Source: Flavobacteriales bacterium UBA6770 (lineage in GTDB: Bacteria > Bacteroidota > Bacteroidia > Flavobacteriales_G > Salibacteraceae). From it: a stretch of DNA of 64,000 nt. The translations under genes and the position numbers were made by a program. The stretch is from the NCBI GenBank assembly GCA_905181875.1, contig CAJIZH010000002.1, positions 62,001-126,000 on the forward strand, given 5' to 3'. Shown here one piece after another: positions 50,044 to 61,346 of this stretch (positions within the stretch are counted from its first letter, which is position 1; each line of letters opens with the position of its first letter). Below the pieces are notes generated by a model. The model ran no database searches, was not told the DNA's origin, and was given only the letters and a program-made list of their open reading frames with translations.

Positions 50044-50943
50044 TTTTGCAATTTCCTTCATGGTAGCAGTACGGGTCATCAATATTGTTTCCCGCTTGAA
50101 TGAAAGAATCCTTGTGCGGTGCAAAATATTAAATAGTATGCCTGAGGGTTAGACCATTGTAAAGCGACAAAATTATTCGTCTGAAGTTCAAATTAAGGAA
50201 TTGGTGCGAAGTATTCGTTCTGTATTCCTGCCGTTTTTCAAGCCGTTTAGAAGGACCAGACCAGTCATATTCTCACTACCTTTTGGATTGTAGTTTCATC
50301 TCACCGCCTGCCTTTCTTTCCGTCTTTGGTCAAGTGCGCATTACGGTCGGCCTGTTTATAAATCCAACCTCTTGAAGCCTAGGTGCTTTGAATAATGCTT
50401 TCGAGTCTATGTCTCTTTGACTTGTGCTCCAGCTGAAGTTGATCGTTGCTTCATTTATGGTTTTGTAAGTGCTTACAACTAGTCGCTAAGGTAAACTTTC
50501 CTTTAAAAGTTTCGCTTATTTCGCATATAGCTTCTATCGGTAAATAATGCATAACGCACTAGTATTCAATTCTTTAGTTATTTTTAAACGCTTTCAATCA
50601 TTTACCAACAGTAAATGCTTGCATAGAAAAACTGCTTGTTTTACGAAATTAAATTTTTGGACTTTTCTTCTGATGGCTCTACGTAGTAACACGGGCAAAA
50701 TTCAGTAGTAACACGTAGTGGAAATATCCATTGTTCTCAATATTAACTATCAATCAAAACTCTCGAAAGAATAACTTTCTAAGTCAGTTTTTGTGTGAAT
50801 TAAAGTGGGTGTTTACCAATTATTGATTTCTTTTGACAGCGTTTTAGGATAAAAAAAATTACGAATTGCTAGGATTAAAGTACTTGCCGTTTTTTTACCG
50901 ATTGCTCACAAATAACTCATAATTAGTAATTTAGATTTTAAAT

Positions 50944-51130
50944 TTAGACATAGTAATAATTGGCGCTGGCCCTGCGGGTTGTATTAGCGCATTTCAGTTA
51001 GCGGATACTCAGCTAAAGACTGCCCTAATCGACAAGGCAACTTTCACCTGGGAAAGGAAACGATCATGCTCCAGAAACGGATTAAAAGAACAACTAATAT
51101 TCTGAAAAACAAAGCGCTTGGTAAGCATCT
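50944..51130 (+). pseudogene. N-terminal remnant of a geranylgeranyl-reductase-like FAD oxidoreductase
   Basis: LDIVIIGAGPAGCISAFQLADTQLKTALIDKATFTW (GxGxxG dinucleotide-binding motif), then frame loss and stop codons. Confidence 0.7.
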
Positions 51131-51296
51131 ACTTTGTGGAATTTCTTGTGTTTTAAGACAAAAAAAAGTGGGTAATAAAACAATTTTGAATTTTTAAAAG
51201 AACAATTCCATCTCTCTCAGCTTTTCAGTAAATTTACCAATTGCCTGCGCCAATAGATAAAAGGCAACGCAGAAGTCAATTCTGCATATTATTATT

Positions 51297-54200
51297 GTGA
51301 ACTTTATGAATCAATTGCACCGCTTTGTTCTTTGCGTTTCTATGCTCCTTGCTGGCATTACGCTGGATGCGCACAACGACGGGTTTGCAGAGTTTGAATT
51401 CATAAAAAACCAAGGCCAGTGGCACAACAATATTGCTTACAAAGTCCAACTTCCCGAAGGCAATATCTATCTAGAACAAGGCCGACTTAAATTTCACTTA
51501 GCCGATATGAGTGTAATTTCTCAAATCCACGTGGGTATTTTTAAAGGAAATACAAAGCATGCAAAAATCAAAAACCACGTTTACAACGCCAACTTTATTG
51601 GCTGTAATACCAATTGTGAAATTGTACAAGAAGATATCCAAGATAATTACTACAATTACTACTTAGGTAATGATAAAACGAAGTGGTCAAGAGAGACTCC
51701 AGTTAGTCATGCTGTGCGATACAAGAGCCTTTACAATGGAGTCGATCTGCTGATTTTCTCCAAAGATGGTGGAATTAAATACGAGTTTCATTGCAAGGAT
51801 TATGCTGCCTCTCAACAGATTAAAATTGAATACGAGGGTCAAGATGATTTAAAATTAAAAGATGGCATTTTTACGGTTTACACCAGTTTAGGAGATGTAA
51901 GTGAAAGTGCTCCTATTGTTTTTCATTCATCCGAATCCAATCAGGATACGGTTTCTGCAAAGTATTCGCTTTCAAAAAACATACTATCCTATGATTTTAA
52001 AGTAAAAGAGCAACACAAAAATATCCCTATCGTAATTGATCCAGATCTTATTTTTTCTACCTATTCTGGTAGCACTACTACCAATTTTGGCGCTACGGCA
52101 ACCTATGATTCAGAAGGATTTTTATATTCTGGAAGTATCATTTTTGGTACTGGATACCCGACTACAATTGGAGCATTTGACAGAATATTTAATGGCGGTT
52201 CTGGTGTATTTGGATTACCGGGATGCGATGTAGCTATAACGAAATACGATACCAATGGAAGGACTGCACTTTTCTCTACTTATCTAGGCGGATCAGGTGA
52301 TGAAATGCCACATTCCATTGTAGTTAATAGTCGCGACCAATTGTACGTTTACGGAACTACCGGCTCACAAAACTTCCCAACCACAGCGCGTTCTTATCAA
52401 GATACACTGACACGGCCAAATGCGGCAAATGCTCGAACTTTGGAAGTTGCAGTTAGCTATCACTTTTGGTTCTGACATGTTCGTGACAGCATTTCAATCT
52501 GACGGGAAAAAGCTATTGGCAAGCACCTATATTGGAGGAAGTGAAAATGATGGTTTAAACAACCCTAGCCCATTTGGGTTTGGAAACCCCAGAGTATTAA
52601 ATTACAACTATGCGGATGTTGCTCGCGGAGAAATAGATATTGATAAAGATGATAATATTTATGTGGTGACCTCCACCCAATCTACAGATTTTCCAATAAA
52701 AGGAAACCCTGTTTATCCGAACTATCGCGGAGGAACTCAAGACGGAATTATTGTAAAATTCAAACCACTATTAGACACGCTAATTTGGAGTAGTTATTTT
52801 GGAGGTGCATTTTCTGATGCTATCTACTCTCTGGCATTTCGAAAGAATGGAAACATCACCATTGCTGGCGGAACCACATCATCTGTTCTATTTCCTTCAG
52901 GTGCCCTTCCAGGATATACTGGATTTCAAGGAGGAAGAGCTGATGGATTTGTAGCAGAAATAAGTAACGATGGACAAACAGTTGTTGCTTCAACCTATTT
53001 TGGAACCAGTGAATACGATCAAATCTATTTTGTAGAACGCGATCGCTTTGAGAATGTATATGTGTTTGGCCAAACTGAAGACGCATCAAGCAAACTCGTC
53101 CAAAATGCTCAATATTCCGTTCCAACTGCAGGACAATTCGTAACCAAATTCACTCCATCCATCGATTCTATAATCTGGTCAACCAAATTTGGCACACCAG
53201 TTACTACTGGAAACGCAACACCGAATATCTCTCCTACTGCCTTTTTAGTTGATTTATGCAATTCCGTGTATTTATCTGGCTGGGGAGGAACTACAAATTC
53301 TGGAAAAGGCAACAATTCAACCTTAGTAACTGGCATGGACACTACCAGTGATGCTTTTCAAGCTACTACGACAGGCAGCGATTTGTATTTAATGGTTTTG
53401 GCAGATGATGCGAGTAGAAAAATTTACGGCTCCTTTTTTGGCGGTACGTTTGCCGCAGAGCATGTCGATGGGGGGACTTCACGATTTGATCGCAAAGGAA
53501 AAATTTATCAGGCAGTTTGCGCGGGTTGCCCAACCGCTGCTAGACCATCTGGATCAAGTGATTTTCCAACCAAACCTAATCCCGGAGCAGTTTCAAATCA
53601 AAACAGAGCCAATGGAGGTTGCAACAACGCAATTTTTAAAATGGATTTCTTATTACCTGCAGTTGTAGCTGAATTCCAGTTGCCACGCACTATTTGCACC
53701 AACGACAGTATTCTTTTGCGGAATCTATCGCTGGAACAAAAGGCAACAAACTACAAATGGTATTTTGGGAATGGTGATTCTTCAGAATTAAAAAACCCAA
53801 AGGTCAATTACGACTCTGTAGGAACCTTTGAAATATTATTAGTGGTTTACGATTCTGGATCCTGCAACCTCAACGATAGTATAACTAAGAAAGTAACCCT
53901 AATAAATCCAACTGCATTGACATTGCCTAACGATAGTATTTGCATTGGAGATACGGTGCTGTTAGGAAAATCAAATCCAAGTGAATACGATTACAGCTGG
54001 TCGCCTGGAATCCTTTTGGATGATTCAACCAAAAGAAACCCTTTAACCTCACCTAATGCCCCCACCCAATTTACGTTGCTTATCGATAACGGTATTTGTA
54101 TAGACTCTAATTTTCAATTCATTCAAGTAGATTCTTTCATTAGAGCCGATTTTACGATTCCTGATTCGATTTGCACTCCTGATACTATTAAACTTGCTAA

Positions 54201-55647
54201 CCGCAGCGATATCCTTATTGAAACTATTTTACGTTGGGATTTAGCCGGAGGCACAACGGATACAGTGCTTTCTCCAAATTATACGATAACAAAACCAGGA
54301 ACTTACAAATTTCTTTTGGTGCTAAGTGACTCTAATTCATGCAATGAATCAGATTCCATTCAGAAAACAATTCAAGCCAACTCCGATACTACTTTTAAAT
54401 TGAAGGATATTTTAATTTGCAATGAGGATGCATTGCCGATCGGACTTCCTAACGATACGAACTACGTTTACAATTGGAATACCTCTTTTGGAATAAGTGA
54501 TTCTACAACTTCAAATCCTTTTGGTAGCACGAGAGTAGATACTACCTTCAAATTATTCATAAATAAAGGCGTTTGTGTTGATACAGCTTTGCAATTACTA
54601 CAGGCTGACAGCATTCGGATTTTTACACATGGAGATACGATCATCTGTTCCAATGTTCCTTCGTTGGTTCTTGATGGAAACCATTTTGGAACGGGAACCC
54701 TGTACCAATGGAGTTCAAATAAAAGATTTGATGACCAACTAAACACCTCCATTCTAGATAGTTCAGCAAGGGTGTTTTATGGTTCTTTATTTGAAAACAC
54801 CTACTACATGCGTTCCGTTTCTTCAAGGGGATGTAACGCATATGACTCAACAAAAATATTCCTCAATGATTTTGGAATTCGAGTTTCCGACTCGGTTAAT
54901 TTGTGTTTAAACGACACAACATTCCTTAACATTGTTAGCCTAATAAAAGATGACACCCTTAGTGTATTATGGACACCATTCAAAGATATTTATGGTCCAA
55001 ATGACACAACGACAATCAAAGTAAACCCAAGCGAAAGCCGCACCTATTTTGTAGATGTTGAGACAGCATTCAACTGCCGTGCTTCCAGAGAAGTATTTGT
55101 TTTTGTATCGGATATGGACTCTTCTACTGCCCTACTAACTGGAACTAGAGACACCATAGTTAAAGTCTTAAATTCAGAACTGAATGTTGAGCCAAAAGGC
55201 TATGCTTACTTGTGGTCTCCGACTATTGGCTTGAGCGATCCAAACTCAGATAATCCAATTGCTAAACCTGCAGAAACTACAACATACACCGTCACGGTTT
55301 TCGATCCTGAAGTACCGAAATGCAATGTTGAACGAAGTTTTATAGTGCACGTTGAAGAATTGTTCTGCGAACCTCCTTACATCTTTTTGCCGAATACCTT
55401 CACTCCAAATGGAGATGGAATAAATGACGAATTAGAGTTGTTGGGGAAATATGTTGAGAAAATGAATCTTCAAATTTTCAACCGGTGGGGTGAGTTGGTT
55501 TTTGAGGCAAATGATCAATCGGAAACTTGGGATGGATCGTACAAAGGAAATGAAAATTGGCCCGAAGTATTCGTTTACACATTATATGTTAAGTGTATTG
55601 ACGGTCAGGAATATAAAAGTAAAGGTGATATAACTTTAGTTAAATAA
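51297..55647 (+). CDS. Giant T9SS type B (gliding-associated C-terminal domain) surface protein, interrupted by one frameshift
   Basis: ORFs 51297..52475 and 52420..55647 join around 52440-52475 (frame 0 to +1). N-terminal FIKNQGQWHNNIAYKVQLPEGNIYLE module, SBBP/PKD-like repeats, C-terminal PNTFTPNGDGINDELELLGKYVEKMNLQIFNRWGELVFEA. Confidence 0.85.
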
Positions 55648-55649
55648 AA

Positions 55650-56663
55650 TTGAAACTAAAAAAACTCATATTACTTACTCTTTTAGGTGGTTTTTTACAG
55701 CTTACCTCCTACAGTCAGGACCTTCATTTCAGTCAGTTTTTATACTCCCCACACAACCTAAACCCCGGCATGACGGGAAACTTTGATGGACGATATCGCG
55801 TTGCTTTTAACCACCGTCAACAGTGGCAATCATTTATTAATCCCTTCCAAACCACCTCTATTGGAGTTGATGCTAGAGACTTTCTGAATCTCAAGAATTT
55901 TGGTTTGGGATTAAACTTCAATTACGATCAAGTTGGCACTACTAATTTCAAAACCATTCAATTTAGCATACCCGTTTCCTACCGCATAGGTATTACCAAA
56001 GACAGCGTTCATAGCATTACACTTGGCGCTCAGGCTGGACTCGAAAGTCAATCGCTTGATGGTAGTCAGTCTACCTTTGGGTCTCAATTCAATGGCAACC
56101 GATACGATGGGGATAACGCTGGTGAAAACGTATCGGGTAGCAGCGGAGTCAATCCGGTATTTGCAGCTGGCGCGGTTTACAATTTAGACATCAGTCGTAG
56201 CTTAAGATTCAAAGCTGGAGTAGGTATTTACAACCTGAATCAACCTGCAATTGAATTCACTAACGGAGCTGGAGGCCAATTGGATAGACGATTTAACTAT
56301 CATTTAGGCGCAACAGTTTATTTAACGCCAAATTGGTTTCTTACTCCGGGTATGATTCACTCTAGGCAAGGACTATTCCAAGAAACGGTTTTTGGAACAG
56401 AAATCAATTATGAATTTGACGCAGCACTTTATCGCTACCGCGCAGTGTTTGTAGGGGCATGGAACAGAAACGATGACGCTGCCATTGCTGATGTTGGGTT
56501 TTATTACAACTCATGGCGCGTTGGATTCAGTTATGATGTTAATTATTCTCAGCTAGAAACTGCCTCTCGAAACCGTGGCGGTTGGGAAGTTTCAGTTATT
56601 TATATCTTGCGCGAATTGCTTCCAAAACGAAGCAATTACAAGTATTGTCCAAACTTTTTATAG
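55650..56663 (+). CDS. PorP/SprF family T9SS-associated outer-membrane protein
   Basis: DLHFSQFLYSPHNLNPGMTGNFDGRYRVAFNHRQQWQSFINPFQTTSIGVD...GLGLNFNYDQVGTTNF. Confidence 0.95.
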   Translation: MKLKKLILLTLLGGFLQLTSYSQDLHFSQFLYSPHNLNPGMTGNFDGRYRVAFNHRQQWQSFINPFQTTSIGVDARDFLNLKNFGLGLNFNYDQVGTTNFKTIQFSIPVSYRIGITKDSVHSITLGAQAGLESQSLDGSQSTFGSQFNGNRYDGDNAGENVSGSSGVNPVFAAGAVYNLDISRSLRFKAGVGIYNLNQPAIEFTNGAGGQLDRRFNYHLGATVYLTPNWFLTPGMIHSRQGLFQETVFGTEINYEFDAALYRYRAVFVGAWNRNDDAAIADVGFYYNSWRVGFSYDVNYSQLETASRNRGGWEVSVIYILRELLPKRSNYKYCPNFL

Positions 56664-56664
56664 C

Positions 56665-58665
56665 GTGAATTTCAAAAAAGGCATACTCCTTTCCTGTTGC
56701 ACTTTTTGGATAGCATTAAGCTTTGCACAATCCCCTATTCAATGGGCTAAATTCGGCAATATCGCTTTTGAAGAAGGAGACCTTTATGCTGCGATTGACT
56801 ATTTCGGAAAAGCATACAGAGCAGACACCACACAACTCCAGAACCTTATGAAACTGGGCGATTCGTATCGTTTAAACAACAACTACGTAATGGCCGAAAA
56901 ATCTTACCAAGAAGTATATTCGAGACCAACACCAATGCTTTCTAGAGCTAATTATGGAATGAGCGCTTATTGGCTCGCTCGCATGCAACAGTCGCAAGGC
57001 AAGTACGACACTGCAGGTCAAAATTTTGAACGGTACGCGAATTACGAAGCAACCCCTGGATCCTTCTTCTGGAAAGATGCGAAGCAGCAAATCAAGTCTT
57101 GCGCATGGGCACAAAGTAATATCAAAGACTCTACAGACATATCCTTCAATAACACCAATTTTGCTAGTAATTACACCGATTTCGGAGGCACCTTAATCAA
57201 CGATACAACCCTACTGTATTCTTCTTTACGTTTTCTAAAAAAGGACAGTACACTTGCGCTTGCGAAGTCAGAACGCAGCAAAAAAGTACAGACTATTGGC
57301 GCTAGACAGCAAGAGTCAAATTGGACACGCGAGCCAAGCTGGGACACGCTGTTCACCGAAACGGAACTGCACATTGGGAATGCTAGTTATTTTGCGGACA
57401 GCAATTGGCTGCTCTACTCCGAATGTCCCGATTATAACAATTGTAAAATCAAATACCGAAAGTTTAAAGATGGAATATGGAGCGCAGCCATTGAGTTACC
57501 TGCTACCGTAAATCTTGAAGGCTTTTCAGCCACACAACCTGTTATGGCCATTATAAAAGGTAAGCCCACCTTATTCTTCGTATCAAACAGACCGCAAGGT
57601 CGAGGTAAATTGGATATCTGGTACTCTACCTTCGAAAAGCGTTTAAACGACTTTAAATACCCTAGGAACATGGGCAGAAAAGTGAATTCTGCAGGAAATG
57701 AGGTAACTCCATTCTACTCATCAGATAGTAACCAACTCTACTTCAGCTCTGACTGGTGGGAAGGTTATGGCGGATATGATGTTTTTAAAGTTGGTGTAAC
57801 CAATCTTAGATCAACCAGTAAATCGCAAAATGCCTCACAGCCAATCAACACTCCTACAAACGACTTATACTTTTGGGAATCGCCAAAACAAACCATTTTC
57901 GTCAGCTCCAATAGACCTGGTGGAACTAAAATGGTTGGCCAAACTTGCTGCAACGATATTTATTTTGCAGGAATTCAACCACCACAGGAACTCGTCGAGC
58001 CTATTCCAATTATAGATACGATAGCCCCTTCTTTAGATACCTTAAAGGATACGCTTCCATTAATTGTCACAATTCCAGAACTGAACAATTATTTACCTGT
58101 TTTGTATTTCGAAAACGACCAACCCAACCCAGGTAGTTTTAACACTACAACCAATGCGGATTATGCTGATTTACTGAAACAGTTTACGGAAAATAAAAAC
58201 ACTTACTTATCTGAATTTATATCAGTTGCAGAATCTAACGAAAGTGATAGTTTAAAACAATTAGTTAATAATTTATTCAATAAAAAAGTCAAAAATGGAC
58301 TCACTGATTTGAATCGATTTATCGATTTGATGTTACCCGAACTTAAGGCAGGAAAAAAGATAAAAGTCACGATAAAAGGTTATGCGTCTCCGCTTGCGGG
58401 CCCAACATATAACCTCAAACTTTCGCAGCGAAGAATTTCGTCTATCATTAATTACCTCAACAGTTATCAAGAGGGTGTTTTAAAGCCGTTTTTAAGCGAC
58501 ACATCAACTTCGGGAAGGATTATCATAGAACAAGCTTCCTTTGGAGAATCAGAAGCCTCAAACACAGTTAGCGATAATCGCAGAAACAAAGCCTTATCGG
58601 TTTATAGTCCTGCTGCGATATTAGAAAGACGAATTGAGGTGATTAAGGTAACCGAAGAGGAATAA
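56665..58665 (+). CDS. OmpA-family protein with TPR and WD40-like PD40 repeats (PorE-like architecture)
   Basis: Signal peptide after GTG start 2 bp past the PorP stop; TPR region; PTLFFVSNRPQGRGKLDIWYS (PD40); C-terminal IKVTIKGYASPLAGPTYNLKLSQRRISSIINYL. ORF track start 56575. Confidence 0.88.
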   Translation: MNFKKGILLSCCTFWIALSFAQSPIQWAKFGNIAFEEGDLYAAIDYFGKAYRADTTQLQNLMKLGDSYRLNNNYVMAEKSYQEVYSRPTPMLSRANYGMSAYWLARMQQSQGKYDTAGQNFERYANYEATPGSFFWKDAKQQIKSCAWAQSNIKDSTDISFNNTNFASNYTDFGGTLINDTTLLYSSLRFLKKDSTLALAKSERSKKVQTIGARQQESNWTREPSWDTLFTETELHIGNASYFADSNWLLYSECPDYNNCKIKYRKFKDGIWSAAIELPATVNLEGFSATQPVMAIIKGKPTLFFVSNRPQGRGKLDIWYSTFEKRLNDFKYPRNMGRKVNSAGNEVTPFYSSDSNQLYFSSDWWEGYGGYDVFKVGVTNLRSTSKSQNASQPINTPTNDLYFWESPKQTIFVSSNRPGGTKMVGQTCCNDIYFAGIQPPQELVEPIPIIDTIAPSLDTLKDTLPLIVTIPELNNYLPVLYFENDQPNPGSFNTTTNADYADLLKQFTENKNTYLSEFISVAESNESDSLKQLVNNLFNKKVKNGLTDLNRFIDLMLPELKAGKKIKVTIKGYASPLAGPTYNLKLSQRRISSIINYLNSYQEGVLKPFLSDTSTSGRIIIEQASFGESEASNTVSDNRRNKALSVYSPAAILERRIEVIKVTEEE

Positions 58666-58895
58666 TTCGATTTTGAAGTTGAGGCTCATTGGTTTCGAAA
58701 GGTAAGGTTGTTCCATCAACACTATTTCCGCAAACGCGATCTAAATTCATCTGCTGTTCAGCTGAATTAACTCCACGATGAAATTGTACGATCGCTCCTA
58801 GCAGGCTCAAATAGAAAAGACATCCTAAACTAAAACTCAATAATGTTGAAATGATAATAACAACGAAACCGTAATTCTTGTACTTTCGAATTATC

Positions 58896-59697
58896 ATGCA
58901 AGTCGCAATTCCCGTAGTCGTTTTAATAGTAGTGGTTTTAATAGCCTTGGGCATGCTGCTATTCTTGTATCTGCGTCAAGAGAAAATGATTTTCTTAGCA
59001 GAGAAACTTCCTAGAAATCATGTCTTTAATTTCCCAGGTGATGTAGAAGAACGTTTCATGAAATTAGAATCAGGAGAAACGGTTCATGCATTACAATTCA
59101 GAGTAAAAGAACCAAAAGGTATCGTTTTTTACTTTCATGGAAATGCGCGGATCGCTTGCAAGTTGGGGACAATGGGCAAGTGTTTTTCAAGAGCACGACT
59201 GGGATGTGCTGATGTACGATTATCGAGGTTATGGAAAGTCAACGGGTTGGATTCACAATGAAACACAACTCCATGTAGAAGCGGAAGAAGTATACAAAAA
59301 GATTATTCCCGAATACCATGAAAAGCGAGTGGTGCTTTATGGACGAAGCCTTGGGACCGGCATTGCGGCTAAATTAGCTACTCTGCACCAACCAGAATCG
59401 CTGGTGTTGTGCACCCCCTATTTCAATTTTGACGATGTGGTTAAATACACCTACCCACTGGTTCCTGTATCGGTATTACTGAAGTATAAATTTAGAACCA
59501 ATGAATACCTAAAGCAACTCAATTGCCATATTTACCTATTGCATGGAACGGAGGATGAATTAGTACCCTACGAATCCAGCGTTAAGTTGAATAAATTGGG
59601 CGATAACATTGAACTGACCACCATTGCAGGTGCAACGCATTCTGACCTTATCGACTACCCTGAATTCCGAGAAAAAATAGAAAAGATACTGGTATAA
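58896..59697 (+). pseudogene. Alpha/beta hydrolase (BEM46/Bud emergence-like), frameshifted at ~59149
   Basis: ORFs 58878..59261 and 59137..59697. Removing one base at 59149 restores GIVFYFHGNAGSLASWGQWASVFQEHDWDVLMYDYRGYGKSTG. VLYGRSLGTGIAAKLA nucleophile elbow. Confidence 0.85.
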
Positions 59698-60141
59698 CCA
59701 AAGAGTTATTTAAGAAAGGCGGTATTAAAAGCTAGTGATCTATTGAACTTTTAAAGTAGCTATCTGAAAGTTAAAAATCTCATTACTTATACTTAAAGCG
59801 ACAATCTATATTAATATATAATTGAATTTTTCCGCGTATTAATTATTTTGATACATCTAAACTTTACATGCTTTAGAGAGTCGAAACTATTCTATTCGTG
59901 GCGTTTTAATTTATTCCAAACTGTCTGTTTGCACCAACAGATTTAAAACTTAAGTTCCTTAAATAATTCTGCTGTGGATTTACTAACAAACGGAAACGAC
60001 CCAATAAAACTTGGCCAAATAAAACAACTACAAATTCAGTTGAATACCTCTGCAATAAATAACCATGGTTAAAGGTTGTTGATTAAGAAGTTGTTCTTCT
60101 TTCAAAGTGATAAATGTAACCTTGAATTCTTAAAGGTTCAC

Positions 60142-60149
60142 TACTTTTG
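60142..60149 (+). promoter_or_regulatory. Putative Bacteroidetes promoter: CTTG (60121-60124), 17-bp spacer, TACTTTTG
   Basis: TAnnTTTG match 11 bp before the ATG at 60160, implying a very short leader. Confidence 0.5.
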
Positions 60150-60159
60150 CACCACACTT

Positions 60160-60513
60160 ATGGATTCCAGCAGATTAAAAACAATTATTGGTGCTAGCTT
60201 TATTGCTATGTTAATGCATTCCTTTTGCTGCGTATTACCTCTTGTTGTAGTTTTAGGGGGATTATCTGGTGCGGCTTCTACCCTATCTTGGATAGAACCT
60301 GCCGAGCCTTATTTAATTGGCTTTTCAATTTTAGCTTTAGGCTTTTCTTTTTATCAAGTGTATAAGCCCCAACCAGAAATAGATTGTGAATGTGAAACAC
60401 ACAGTCACACAAACAAACTCACTTCAAAAGTGTTTTTATGGAGTACAACGATTTTTACTATCGCAATGTATTCACTGCATCATTTTACTGATGTATTTGG
60501 ACATACTCACTGA
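60160..60513 (+). CDS. Small MerC/MerT-like membrane protein
   Basis: IGASFIAMLMHSFCCVLPLVVVLGGLSGAASTLSWIEP (Cys-Cys in TM1); three or four TMs; His-rich tail. ORF track start 60076. Confidence 0.75.
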   Translation: MDSSRLKTIIGASFIAMLMHSFCCVLPLVVVLGGLSGAASTLSWIEPAEPYLIGFSILALGFSFYQVYKPQPEIDCECETHSHTNKLTSKVFLWSTTIFTIAMYSLHHFTDVFGHTH

Positions 60514-61272
60514 CCAACAAAATTGTAAGAAATTGTTCCATCTTGCTTGGTTTCCGAAGTTAGATCTTCATTAAAAGTAGAAGTCAAAGCTGCATTCTTA
60601 GCGGCTTCTTGAAGACACTTATCTTTTGTATTGGTTTTTACTGAATTAACACTTGCTGATATTACTTCTCCAAAACGATTGACAGAAATATTTACAACGA
60701 CCGTGCCTCCACCTTGACAAACATATACCGGATTATTGATGCCTATAATACCCTCTATCCTATTCTTTAGATAATAGGTAATATTGGTTACCTCATCGTG
60801 TTTGTTGCCTAAGTCAGACTTACCCTTTGCTCCAATTGAAGTTTTCTTTTTGCTTTTCTTTTTATCAGAAATTTCGCCCTCCAAGCTTCCAGCCCCTTTT
60901 CGACCTAGATCAGTAGTGCTTTCACTCCTGAGCCATATCAGATACTTGTTTGGTAATCTCTTGGTCAATTTTAGCCTTCTGAGCTTTACTCAGTTCATTG
61001 GTAGCTTCATTAATTGCCTGATTGGTTTTTACTACCGAATATTTTTTGGCATTCAGCCCCTTTTCTTCGAAATTCTCTGGAATCTTAACCTTTTCAATTT
61101 CACGTAATTTAGATAGTGGTTTAATTTCCTGCAAACTCATATTGATGTACGACCAAGCTTTATTCTTGTCAAAATCAATTTGTGTAAAAGCAAAAAACAA
61201 TATCGTGACCAAATGAATGGCTGCTGTTGTAATTATTGCCCAATATGATGATTTAGATATTCGCACACCCAA
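60507..61272 (-). pseudogene. TonB-family energy transducer-like protein, frameshifted at ~60925
   Basis: N-terminal TM anchor (SYWAIITTAAIHLVTILFFAF) in 60922..61272 and C-terminal GGGTVVVNISVNRFGEVISASVN in 60507..60968. Frames join at cag-g-agt gaa agc (MAQ/SESTTDLGRKG). Confidence 0.75.
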
Positions 61273-61288
61273 TAGTATGAAATAAAAA

Positions 61289-61322
61289 AAGCCTTAATCC
61301 CAAGAGTTTGAGATTAAGGCTT
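61289..61322 (-). terminator. Rho-independent terminator downstream of the YceI gene
   Basis: Perfect 11-bp stem AAGCCTTAATC/GATTAAGGCTT with an A-run on + (U-run on the - strand transcript). Confidence 0.85.
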
Positions 61323-61346
61323 CCAAATATTGTTAACGAGAATCGT

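Noticed and set aside
50683-50715. GTAGTAACACG direct repeat as a CRISPR or iteron array
   Set aside because: Only two 11-bp copies and no further periodicity.
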